Source of the DNA: Nitrospira lenta
GTDB taxonomy: Bacteria; Nitrospirota; Nitrospiria; Nitrospirales; Nitrospiraceae
Direction: 5' to 3'
NCBI GenBank assembly: GCA_945906715.1
Contig: CAMDRK010000146.1
Location: 1-6,600, forward strand
Length of the DNA stretch: 6,600 nucleotides
The position numbers were made by a program, and so were the translations under genes. The notes below the pieces were generated by a model that worked only from the letters and a program-made list of their open reading frames with translations, searched no databases and had not been told where the DNA came from. Shown here piece by piece: positions 1-5,526 of this stretch (the first letter of the stretch is position 1; each line of letters begins with the position of its first letter).

Positions 1-86
1 GATGCCCGACCAATCCCATAGACATAGGTCAGGCCGATGTCCGCCCGCTTCTCTCTCGGTAAATCCACTCCAGAAATACGAGCCAT
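1..86 (-). CDS. rpsM: 30S ribosomal protein S13, 5' end only
   Basis: The first 28 codons of S13, a protein of the 30S head that contacts the P-site tRNA and forms the B1 bridges to the 50S subunit. The visible N-terminus (MARISGVDLPREKRADIGL, then TYVYGIGRA) matches the S13 family start, with the conserved GVDLP and YGIG segments. The gene runs off the window at base 1, so its C-terminal part cannot be assessed. The ATG at 86-84 is preceded by a strong Shine-Dalgarno (AAGGAGAGG at 99-91). S13 normally opens the alpha operon (rpsM-rpsK-rpsD-rpoA-rplQ); those later genes would lie outside this window. The identification is sure. The odd feature is the long structured stretch directly upstream. 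Confidence 0.97.
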   Translation of the reverse strand, partial: MARISGVDLPREKRADIGLTYVYGIGRA

Positions 87-90
87 AGTT

Positions 91-99
91 CCTCTCCTT
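91..99 (-). promoter_or_regulatory. Shine-Dalgarno of rpsM, overlapping the stop of the upstream small ORF
   Basis: Reading on the minus strand, AAGGAGAGG lies 4 nt before the rpsM ATG; its AAGGAG core is 7 nt before it. The TAA that ends the small ORF upstream (100-98) shares bases with this site. Ribosomes finishing the small ORF would therefore terminate right on the rpsM initiation region, an arrangement that allows translational coupling. Confidence 0.8.
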
Positions 100-220
100 A
101 CTTCCCTTCGATCTTCAGTCTGAGGATGACTTCTTCAGACTCTAATGCGCGCGTCCAACGAGGGCCTTCTGAGGCCGCGCGTTGCGCGAGCAGGAGTCTG
201 ATGAGGTCATTCTCAGACAT
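98..220 (-). CDS. Unrecognised 40-residue small ORF between rpmJ and rpsM
   Basis: I do not recognise this protein. The ORF starts with ATG at 220-218, only 2 bp after the rpmJ stop. An AAGGG sits 5 nt upstream, inside the end of rpmJ. The ORF ends with TAA at 100-98, which overlaps the rpsM Shine-Dalgarno. It encodes 40 residues: a leucine-rich, helix-prone start (MSENDLIRLLLAQRAA), a middle with a single Trp at residue 22, and a Glu/Lys-rich end (SEEVILRLKIEGK). There is no signal peptide, no long hydrophobic segment, and no Cys or His for metal binding. Residues 2-9 (SENDLIRL) and 28-35 (SEEVILRL) form an internal repeat. I count 25 of 40 third codon positions as G or C, which is plausible for coding DNA here. 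Against coding: nearly the whole ORF lies inside a large palindrome (118-218), and 40 open codons can occur by chance. It could equally be an untranslated leader or an inserted repeat. Support for a gene rests on the exact fit between its neighbours. Confidence 0.5.
   Translation of the reverse strand: MSENDLIRLLLAQRAASEGPRWTRALESEEVILRLKIEGK
118..218 (-). repeat. Large imperfect palindrome / candidate structured RNA in the rpmJ-rpsM gap
   Basis: Bases 118-142 pair with 194-218 at 22 of 25 positions; the exceptions are 125/211, 131/205 and 134/202. Inside these arms, after a 5x5 internal loop, 148-152 pairs with 184-188 (all G-C) and 157-160 pairs with 180-183. An apical hairpin pairs 163-167 with 172-176 (GGCCT/AGGCC, four-base loop 168-171). 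The folded element spans nearly the whole gap. Each outer arm is itself an inverted repeat: GTCTGA, 11 nt, TCAGAC at 118-140 and again at 196-218. The region can therefore fold as one long hairpin or as two small ones. There is no U-tract on the operon strand, so it does not look like an intrinsic terminator. It may be a control site for rpsM translation or an inserted palindromic repeat; the sequence alone does not decide. Confidence 0.8.
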
Positions 221-222
221 CC

Positions 223-336
223 CTACCCTTGGCGCTGCTTGTGGCGCGGATTCTCGCAGAGAATTCGTACCACGCCCTTGCGCCGAACTACCTTACATTT
301 GGCACAGATTGGCTTCACGGATGATCTGACTTTCAT
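223..336 (-). CDS. rpmJ: 50S ribosomal protein L36, zinc-binding form
   Basis: A 37-residue L36, the exact usual length, beginning MKVRSSVKPICAKCKVVRRK and ending RHKQRQG. L36 is a small zinc-ribbon protein of the 50S subunit. Cys11, Cys14, Cys27 and His32 supply the CCCH zinc site, so this is the zinc-containing (C+) paralogue. ATG is at 336-334. An AGGAG at 353-349 overlaps the infA stop codon, with a rather long 12-nt spacer. The gene sits between infA and rpsM, its normal place in many bacteria. The unusual point is what follows: a small ORF and palindrome instead of an immediate rpsM start. The identification is essentially certain. Confidence 0.97.
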   Translation of the reverse strand: MKVRSSVKPICAKCKVVRRKGVVRILCENPRHKQRQG

Positions 337-351
337 GGCTATTTCACGCTC

Positions 352-570
352 CTACTTAAACCGATAGGTAATCCGCCCGCGTGTCAGATCATACGGCGAC
401 AGTTCCACGGTCACCTTATCGCCGGGAAGAATACGAATAAAGTGCATCCGCATCTTTCCGGAAATGTGTGCAAGAATCTTATGGCCATTGTCCAGCGATA
501 CCCGAAACATCGCGTTCGGTAACGTCTCGTTCACGGTGCCTTGAATTTCGATGATATCTTCTTTCGGCAC
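352..570 (-). CDS. infA: Translation initiation factor IF-1
   Basis: IF1 binds the 30S A site during initiation and works with IF2 and IF3. The protein is a single S1-like OB fold. The diagnostic segments are all present: PKEDIIEIQGTV at the N-terminus, LPNAMFRVSLDNGH (residues 17-30), LAHISGKMR (33-41), IRILPGDKVTVELSPYDL (45-62) and RGRITYRFK at the end. I place the start at GTG 570-568, which gives 72 residues, the classical IF1 length, with AAGGG at 580-576 and a 5-nt spacer. An in-frame TTG at 588 would add six residues (MERRDR), which IF1 proteins lack. The gap from map is 43 bp. The infA stop overlaps the rpmJ Shine-Dalgarno. Confidence 0.96.
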   Translation of the reverse strand: MPKEDIIEIQGTVNETLPNAMFRVSLDNGHKILAHISGKMRMHFIRILPGDKVTVELSPYDLTRGRITYRFK

Positions 571-613
571 TCTATCCCTTCTCTCCAAACCGCATGCCCG
601 CGTCTTCAGCTTC

Positions 614-1363
614 TCAGAACCGGCTCAGAATCCGTGGCGGCCCACTCGGCTCAATCACAATCGTATGCTCAAAGTGCGCCGAGAGACTCCCGTCTACCGT
701 AACCGCCGTCCATCGATCCTCAAGAACCTTGACTGCGGCGCCGCCCATGTTGACCATCGGTTCGATCGCGAGAACCATTCCAGCTTGCAATCGTGGCCCC
801 TGCCCAGGCTTCCCATAATTCGGCACCTGCGGCTCTTCATGTAACTGCCGGCCAATCCCATGGCCTACGAACTCCGTCACAACCGAATAGCCAGCAGCCT
901 CTACATGCTGTTGAACCGCATGTGAAATGTCAGAGAGCCGATGGCCCACCACCGCTTGCTTGATTCCGAGATACATGGCCTCTTCGGTGACTTGAACCAA
1001 GCGGGCATTTCGCTCGGCCGTCTGCCCCACCGAAACCGTAATCGCTGAATCTCCGTAAAACCCGCCGACGATCGCTCCCAGATCGAGTCCGATGATATCG
1101 CCCTCCTTGAGCACTCGCTTGGAGGGAATCCCGTGAACAACCTGGTCATTCACCGAAGCACAGAGCGTCTTCGGATAACTCCGATACCCCTTAAACGCCG
1201 GCTTTGCCCCGCGGGACCGAATCTCATCCTCAGCTAAGTGGTCCAGCTCATCGGTCGAAATACCAGGCCTAACGGCTTTCCGCAAAATCTGTAACGTCTC
1301 TGCCACCACTCTTGACGCCTGAGCCATCACCGCAATCTCATCCGGCGTCTTGAGAATGATCAT
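614..1363 (-). CDS. map: Methionine aminopeptidase, type I
   Basis: A 249-residue cytosolic metalloprotease that removes the initiator methionine from new proteins when the second residue is small. It has the pita-bread fold without the zinc-finger N-terminal extension of eukaryotic type I enzymes. The five metal ligands of the family can be placed: Asp94 (GLDLGA), Asp105 (YGDSA), His168 (EFVGHGIG), Glu201 (AIEPM) and Glu232 (FEHT). His77 (VVHGIP) and His175 (LHEEP) match the substrate-binding histidines. The ATG at 1363-1361 overlaps the adk stop by 4 bp (ATGA), and only a weak G-rich Shine-Dalgarno precedes it, so translation probably couples to adk. Nothing suggests loss of activity. The adk-map pairing within ribosomal operons is widespread. 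Confidence 0.97.
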   Translation of the reverse strand: MIILKTPDEIAVMAQASRVVAETLQILRKAVRPGISTDELDHLAEDEIRSRGAKPAFKGYRSYPKTLCASVNDQVVHGIPSKRVLKEGDIIGLDLGAIVGGFYGDSAITVSVGQTAERNARLVQVTEEAMYLGIKQAVVGHRLSDISHAVQQHVEAAGYSVVTEFVGHGIGRQLHEEPQVPNYGKPGQGPRLQAGMVLAIEPMVNMGGAAVKVLEDRWTAVTVDGSLSAHFEHTIVIEPSGPPRILSRF

Positions 1364-2016
1364 ACCGCCCGGTACGGTTCCAGCTCCTGCGAGAGATTCT
1401 GGAAAACGACATCCACTGCGCTTGAACCATCCAGCTGAAATAACAAACTTCGCTCTTGGTAATACGCCACAAGCGGAGCCGTCTGCTCGTCATATACCTT
1501 TAATCGCATCTCGATCGCATCGCGCCGGTCATCGCTGCGCTGCATGAGCGGCTCTCCGCATCGATCGCAAACCTCACCCACCTTGGGAGGCGCAAAGTCT
1601 AGGTGGAACGTCGCTTGGCATTTCGGGCAGCTCCGGCGTCCGCTCAAACGCCTCACGATATCCTCACGCGAAACCTGAAAGTTCACCACCCGATCCAGCG
1701 CGATCCCTCTGGATGTCAATACCGCTCCCAATGCTTCCGCCTGTGGAACAGTCCTAGGAAACCCATCTAGAACGAATCCGTTATCGCATCTTGGATCGGC
1801 TAACTTCTCCTTGACCAATCCAATCACCACAGCATCTGGGACCAGACCCCCCTGATCCATGTAGCGCTTGGCTTCGAGACCCAGCGCAGTCTGATTGCGA
1901 ACCGCCTCGCGAAGAAGATCCCCTGTCGATATCTTCGCTATCTGATACTGCGCCGCAATACGGTCAGCTTGAGTCCCCTTACCAACTCCTGGTGCGCCGA
2001 GAAACACCACCTGCAT
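1360..2016 (-). CDS. adk: Adenylate kinase with zinc-type LID domain
   Basis: This 218-residue enzyme catalyses ATP + AMP = 2 ADP and balances cytosolic adenine nucleotides. The P-loop GAPGVGKGT is at residues 7-15, followed by the AMP-binding segment STGDLLREAV (30-39) and the DGFPR motif (84-88) of the family. The LID domain (about 122-160) carries Cys130, Cys133, Cys150 and Cys153 as CPKC...CDRC, the four-cysteine zinc site of long-form kinases from Gram-positives and several other phyla; E. coli Adk lacks it. The ATG at 2016-2014 has GAGGA at 2027-2023, overlapping the secY stop, with a 6-nt spacer. The 3' end overlaps map by 4 bp. The gene appears intact, and the identification is firm. 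Confidence 0.97.
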   Translation of the reverse strand: MQVVFLGAPGVGKGTQADRIAAQYQIAKISTGDLLREAVRNQTALGLEAKRYMDQGGLVPDAVVIGLVKEKLADPRCDNGFVLDGFPRTVPQAEALGAVLTSRGIALDRVVNFQVSREDIVRRLSGRRSCPKCQATFHLDFAPPKVGEVCDRCGEPLMQRSDDRRDAIEMRLKVYDEQTAPLVAYYQERSLLFQLDGSSAVDVVFQNLSQELEPYRAV

Positions 2017-2025
2017 GAATTTTCC

Positions 2026-3345
2026 TCACCCGCTCCTGCCACGGAGGGGAGCCATACCCTTACCAAGAAACCCATCGTAATTCCGCATCAACATGTGGGA
2101 CTCAATCTGCTGAGCCGTATCGAGACCAACACCGATCACGATCAGCAACGAGGTGCCTCCGAAATAGAACGGCACACCCAGCTTATAGATCAACAACTCC
2201 GGGATCACACAGACGATTGCAAGATAAATCGATCCGGCAAACGTAATTCGCGTGAGCACCTTATAGATATAGTCGGAAGTCCGTATACCAGGGCGAATCC
2301 CGGGAATGAATCCACCATACTTTTTCATGTTGTCCGCCATATCCACCGGGTTCAACACCACGGCGGTATAGAAGAAACAGAAAAACAGAATAAGACCGAT
2401 ATACATCAGCGTATATAACAGCGATCCAGGCGCGAGTTGCGCGCCAATATCCTTGACCCAGGGTGTCTCAAAAAACCCGGTAATCGTCGCGGGAAATGCA
2501 ATAATCGACGATGCGAAAATAGGAGGAATCACCCCCGCGGTATTGATCTTCAACGGAATATGCGTGCTCTGCCCGCCAAATACTCTGCGTCCGATCACTC
2601 GTTTTGCATACTGAACCGGCACCTTTCGTCGCCCGCTTTCCAGAAAGACGATGGCAGTAACCACCACAACCATCAGCGCTGCAAGGGCGACCAACAAGAT
2701 GATGCTGAGCTGCCCGACCTTGTACAATTCAAAGGTCTGGGCCACAGCGGACGGCAGGCGCGCGACGATCCCCGCAAAAATGATCAAGGAAATGCCGTTC
2801 CCGATGCCTCGCTCGGTAATCTGTTCACCAAGCCACATCAGGAAGCCCGTACCCGCTGTTAAGGTGATGACCGTCATCAGACGGAATCCCCACCCACCGG
2901 TCATCACGAATGCGCCGTTATTCATTTGTTCGAGACCTACTGCGATCCCAAAACCCTGAATCAGCGCAATACCGATCGTCCCGAACCGAGTGTATTGAAT
3001 AATCTTTTTTCGCCCGCGCTCCCCCTCTTTGGCCAACTTTGTTAGATGCGGGACAACGACGGTCAATAGCTGAAGAATGATCGAGGCGCTGATATAGGGC
3101 ATAATGCCCAGCGCTAAGATCGTCAGCCTCGAGAGCGACCCACCTGAAAAAATATCCAAAAATCCGAGTAGCGCGCCGCCTTCCTTTTGCAGGAACTCCG
3201 AGAGGGCCTCGCCATTGATCCCAGGCGTAGGAATATGCGCCCCGATCCGATACACCACCAGCATCCCTACGGTAAAGAGGATGCGGGTACGCAGCTCGGG
3301 AATTTTTAAAATATTCTGAAAACTGGTCAGGAGTCGTTCAAACAC
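2026..3345 (-). CDS. secY: Protein translocase subunit SecY
   Basis: The 439-residue channel subunit of the SecYEG translocon in the inner membrane, through which unfolded secretory and membrane proteins pass. Ten transmembrane helices can be placed, at roughly 21-38, 72-96, 121-138, 152-172, 183-200, 210-234, 269-292, 307-332, 366-385 and 392-411. The plug region is near 60-71 (GFLDIFSGGSLS). Conserved cytosolic loops include GRRKVPVQYAKR (238-249) and GIRPG (349-353), whose Arg351 matches the essential C5-loop arginine. GERGRKKIIQYTR at 108-120 is another family motif. The start is GTG at 3345-3343, which overlaps the rplO stop by 8 bp; GAGG at 3358-3355 can serve as ribosome binding site. 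The N-terminus (MFERLLTSFQNILKIPELR) fits the family, so this start is preferred. The gene follows rplO as in most spc operons. Confidence 0.97.
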   Translation of the reverse strand: MFERLLTSFQNILKIPELRTRILFTVGMLVVYRIGAHIPTPGINGEALSEFLQKEGGALLGFLDIFSGGSLSRLTILALGIMPYISASIILQLLTVVVPHLTKLAKEGERGRKKIIQYTRFGTIGIALIQGFGIAVGLEQMNNGAFVMTGGWGFRLMTVITLTAGTGFLMWLGEQITERGIGNGISLIIFAGIVARLPSAVAQTFELYKVGQLSIILLVALAALMVVVVTAIVFLESGRRKVPVQYAKRVIGRRVFGGQSTHIPLKINTAGVIPPIFASSIIAFPATITGFFETPWVKDIGAQLAPGSLLYTLMYIGLILFFCFFYTAVVLNPVDMADNMKKYGGFIPGIRPGIRTSDYIYKVLTRITFAGSIYLAIVCVIPELLIYKLGVPFYFGGTSLLIVIGVGLDTAQQIESHMLMRNYDGFLGKGMAPLRGRSG

Positions 3346-3793
3346 CGGGAATGACCTCGACTCTCCCTCCAGCTGCTATAATCTTTGCCTCTGCTGACTT
3401 ACTGAACTTGTGCGCCTGCACAACGATCGCTTTCGTAAGATCTCCGTTTCCAAGGATCTTAATTGGTAACGACTTGCGCTTGACCAATCCGACATCGACC
3501 AGAATCTGTGGCGTGATGGTCCCGGCGACGATCATGTCACCCAAACTCTTCAGGTTGACGATCGAGTATTCTTTACGAAATATGTTTGTAAAGCCGTGCT
3601 TCGGGACTCGACGGATCAGAGACATCTGGCCGCCTTCAAACCCACCGGCCTGCCGACTCCGACCGCCGGACCTGGCTAACAGACCCTTATGGCCCTTTCC
3701 CGACGTTTTCCCATGACCGGAACCGGGGCCGCGACCGATACGTTTGCGTCGTTTTCTGGATCCTTTTGCAGGACCGATCTCATGTAAATTCAT
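3338..3793 (-). CDS. rplO: 50S ribosomal protein L15
   Basis: A 151-residue 50S protein that assembles late and helps organise 23S rRNA. The N-terminal part is a basic, glycine-rich extension (KGSRKRRKRIGRGPGSGHGK, then TSGKGHKG, residues 10-37) that threads into rRNA. It is followed by the conserved FEGGQMSL (52-59). The globular C-terminal part holds the L15 signature region around KILGNGDLTKAIVV (112-125) and AHKFSKSAEAKI (127-138). The length is near the usual 145-150. The ATG at 3793-3791 overlaps the rpmD stop by 4 bp (ATGA). The 3' end runs 8 bp into secY, so L15 and SecY translation are probably coupled. Confidence 0.97.
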   Translation of the reverse strand: MNLHEIGPAKGSRKRRKRIGRGPGSGHGKTSGKGHKGLLARSGGRSRQAGGFEGGQMSLIRRVPKHGFTNIFRKEYSIVNLKSLGDMIVAGTITPQILVDVGLVKRKSLPIKILGNGDLTKAIVVQAHKFSKSAEAKIIAAGGRVEVIPGV

Positions 3794-3999
3794 TGTGGCT
3801 GCACTTCCAATAGATAACCGACTTTTCCGATCATCCCTCTGACTTGGGAAGTATTGGGACGAGTCACCGTCTGTCTGATTTTCCTCAGACCCAAGCCGCT
3901 CAACACACGCCGATGCTTTTGCGGTGTACCAATGGGACTTCGTCGCAAGGTAATCACGAACCCCGTTGAAACAGCCTTAGCGGTTTTCACTGTAGGCAT
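3790..3999 (-). CDS. rpmD: 50S ribosomal protein L30
   Basis: A 69-residue L30, slightly longer than the roughly 59-60 residues of many bacteria because of about ten extra N-terminal residues (MPTVKTAKAV). The core is typical: ITLRRSPIGTPQKHRRVL (16-33), GLGLRKIRQTV (35-45) and the C-terminal VRGMIGKVGYLLEV (53-66). L30 is a small alpha/beta protein of the 50S subunit. The ATG at 3999-3997 overlaps the rpsE stop as TAATG, and AGGGTGAG at 4013-4006 gives a good Shine-Dalgarno with a 6-nt spacer. That confirms the longer N-terminus. It lies in the usual place between rpsE and rplO. Confidence 0.96.
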   Translation of the reverse strand: MPTVKTAKAVSTGFVITLRRSPIGTPQKHRRVLSGLGLRKIRQTVTRPNTSQVRGMIGKVGYLLEVQPQ

Positions 4000-4508
4000 T
4001 AGACACTCACCCTATCCTGCGCGTCGCCCACCACGTTACGGCGTAGCTTCAGTACGTCCCCAACGTTTCGGAGTTGACAAAGCCCATTGAGGGTGGCGCG
4101 AACCGTATTAAATGGATTTCCACGACCCAGCGTCTTCGCAATAACATTATGGACGCCGGCAACCTCGACCACAGCCCGGACGGCGCCGCCGGCAATAATC
4201 CCGGCGCCCTTCTTGGCAGGCTTCAGAAGGACATGCTCGGCCCCGAATAGCCCATGCACCTCATGTGCAATCGTCCCGGAGGTGAGGGCGACATGCACCA
4301 AGTTTTTCTTAGCCTGTTCAACTGCCTTCGAGATGGCGACGGGCACTTCAGCAGCCTTGCCTTTCCCGATGCCAACCCACCCCTGGCCATCTCCCACGAC
4401 AACCAATGCGCAGAAGTTGAACCGCTTTCCGCCCTTGACGACTTTCGCCACACGGTTGATAAAGACAACCTTATCCTTCAGGCTTAATTCATCTGGATTA
4501 ACTCGCAC
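3999..4508 (-). CDS. rpsE: 30S ribosomal protein S5
   Basis: A 169-residue protein on the solvent side of the 30S subunit near the mRNA entry site, involved in decoding fidelity and mRNA unwinding. The N-terminal double-stranded RNA-binding-like domain shows VAKVVKGGKRFNFCALVVVG (20-39) and GWVGIGKGKAAEVPVAI (43-59). The C-terminal domain holds the GTIAHEVHG, GAGIIAGGAVRAVVEVAG and KTLGRGNPFN segments (78-134). The start is GTG at 4508-4506, with GGAGAGGG at 4524-4517 as Shine-Dalgarno. An upstream ATG at 4530 is in another frame and stops after ten codons, so it is not the start. A 52-bp gap separates the gene from rplR; its stop overlaps rpmD by 1 bp. Confidence 0.97.
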   Translation of the reverse strand: MRVNPDELSLKDKVVFINRVAKVVKGGKRFNFCALVVVGDGQGWVGIGKGKAAEVPVAISKAVEQAKKNLVHVALTSGTIAHEVHGLFGAEHVLLKPAKKGAGIIAGGAVRAVVEVAGVHNVIAKTLGRGNPFNTVRATLNGLCQLRNVGDVLKLRRNVVGDAQDRVSV

Positions 4509-4535
4509 GCTTGTTACCCTCTCCGGTCATTAAGT

Positions 4536-4552
4536 TAAGGTTCTTGACCTTA
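4536..4552 (-). other. Small inverted repeat in the rplR-rpsE gap
   Basis: TAAGGT (4536-4541) and ACCTTA (4547-4552) are exact complements around a five-base spacer, giving a possible 6-bp hairpin in the message about 12 nt upstream of the rpsE Shine-Dalgarno. The stem is A/T-rich and no U-tract follows, so it is not an obvious terminator. It may be only a chance match. Confidence 0.3.
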
Positions 4553-4560
4553 GCCTCAAC

Positions 4561-4926
4561 CTAAAATTTCAGACCGCCTTCACGAGATGCTTCAGCCAAT
4601 GCTTTGACCCGTCCGTGGTACATCCTACCGCCGCGATCAAACACCACGGTCTCCACCTTAGCGGCCTTAGCCCGTTCGGCTAACAACTTTCCAACAGCCT
4701 TGGCTCCATCAATGCTGCCAGTAGACTTCACCGATGTGCGCAGGGACTTATCCAGGGAAGACGCGGCAGCCAACGTGGCCCCCTTGAGATCGTCGACGAT
4801 CTGGGCATAGATATGAGAGCGACTGCGAAACACATTGAGACGTGGACGCTCAGCCGTTCCAAAGACCCTCTTCCGCACCCGCTGTTTTCGTCTGGTTAAC
4901 TGGCTCGCTTTATCTGCAGCATTCAT
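4561..4926 (-). CDS. rplR: 50S ribosomal protein L18
   Basis: This 121-residue protein binds 5S rRNA and, with L5, anchors it to the central protuberance of the 50S subunit. It has the basic N-terminus (TRRKQRVRKRVFGTAERPRL, residues 11-30), the NVFRSRSHIYAQIVDD segment (31-46), and the conserved end with VVFDRGGRMYHGRVKALAE (94-112) and REGGLKF. The ATG at 4926-4924 lies 8 bp after the rplF stop. AAGGTG at 4936-4931 overlaps that stop and serves as Shine-Dalgarno. The length is close to the E. coli 117. The gene is intact in standard spc order. Confidence 0.97.
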   Translation of the reverse strand: MNAADKASQLTRRKQRVRKRVFGTAERPRLNVFRSRSHIYAQIVDDLKGATLAAASSLDKSLRTSVKSTGSIDGAKAVGKLLAERAKAAKVETVVFDRGGRMYHGRVKALAEASREGGLKF

Positions 4927-4934
4927 GAATCACC

Positions 4935-5471
4935 TTACTTCCCTGTCTTCCCGGCCTTCTTACGCAACACTTCCCCTGCATAGCGAACGCCCTTTTGCTT
5001 ATAAACATCGGGGGGCTTGAGGGCTCGCAAATCAGCTGCAACCTGCCCTACCAACCGCTTGTCTGGCCCCTTTACGTTGATCAGCGTTTGCTTGTCTACC
5101 TTCACGTCGATTCCAACCGGAATCGGATAGATAACCGGATTGATATAGCCTAGACTGAAGCTCATTGAACGGCCCTGCACAGCGACCTTATACCCAACTC
5201 CGGTGATTTCAAGATTACGCTCGTAGCCCTTCGTCACACCCTGAACAAGATTGCTCAGCTCTGCGCGAGTCAGCCCGTGCAATGCACGGACTTGGCGGTC
5301 ATCATTCGACCGGCTCACCAAGAGCTGTCCATTCGCAATCGAGACCCCAAGGCCTGAAGACAACGACCAATCGAGCTTCCCTAGCGGACCCTTCACGGAC
5401 ACAATAGGCCCGGCGACTTTCACATCCACTCCTGCAGGAATCTGGATTGGTTTCTTTCCTATACGTGACAT
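4935..5471 (-). CDS. rplF: 50S ribosomal protein L6
   Basis: A 178-residue protein with two related alpha/beta domains, located near the base of the L7/L12 stalk and the sarcin-ricin loop of 23S rRNA. It opens with MSRIGKKPIQIPAGVDV. Domain 1 spans about 1-80, domain 2 about 82-165, and GVGYKVAVQG (91-100) marks the domain junction region typical of L6. The C-terminal signature appears as PPDVYKQKGVRYAGEVLRKK (153-172), where many bacteria have PYKGKGIRY; this is a mild variation inside a conserved site. The ATG at 5471-5469 has GAGG at 5480-5477, and a second AGAGGAA lies a little further upstream. A 55-bp gap separates it from rpsH, longer than most gaps here. Confidence 0.97.
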   Translation of the reverse strand: MSRIGKKPIQIPAGVDVKVAGPIVSVKGPLGKLDWSLSSGLGVSIANGQLLVSRSNDDRQVRALHGLTRAELSNLVQGVTKGYERNLEITGVGYKVAVQGRSMSFSLGYINPVIYPIPVGIDVKVDKQTLINVKGPDKRLVGQVAADLRALKPPDVYKQKGVRYAGEVLRKKAGKTGK

Positions 5472-5526
5472 CGATGCCTCGTTCCTCTAACTCGCCGCTG
5501 CCATGACAATCTGGTTGCAATACCCA

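Noticed and set aside
118..218. The palindrome as an intrinsic terminator.
   Set aside because: No run of T follows on the minus strand, and rpsM begins within about 30 bases, so transcription must continue in the same operon.
126..329. Plus-strand ORF of 67 codons across rpmJ and the gap.
   Set aside because: It runs antisense over the certain rpmJ gene and the palindrome, shows no recognisable protein and does not fit the operon direction.
572..595. Seven-codon ORF (MRFGEKG) between map and infA.
   Set aside because: It is too short to support, has no good Shine-Dalgarno, and its bases are explained by the infA leader with its AAGGG.
4500..4530. ATG at 4530 as an alternative rpsE start.
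   Set aside because: It is in a different frame and stops after ten codons; the GTG at 4508 has a proper GGAGAGGG and the family N-terminus.
4087..4533. Plus-strand ORF of 148 codons opposite rpsE, and similar ones opposite rplO and secY.
   Set aside because: They mirror strongly conserved genes, are rich in Pro/Arg/Thr as antisense shadows often are, and match no family I recognise.
5502..5520. Five-codon ORF (MAAAS) in the rpsH-rplF gap.
   Set aside because: It is too short to distinguish from chance, and rplF has its own GAGG closer to its start.
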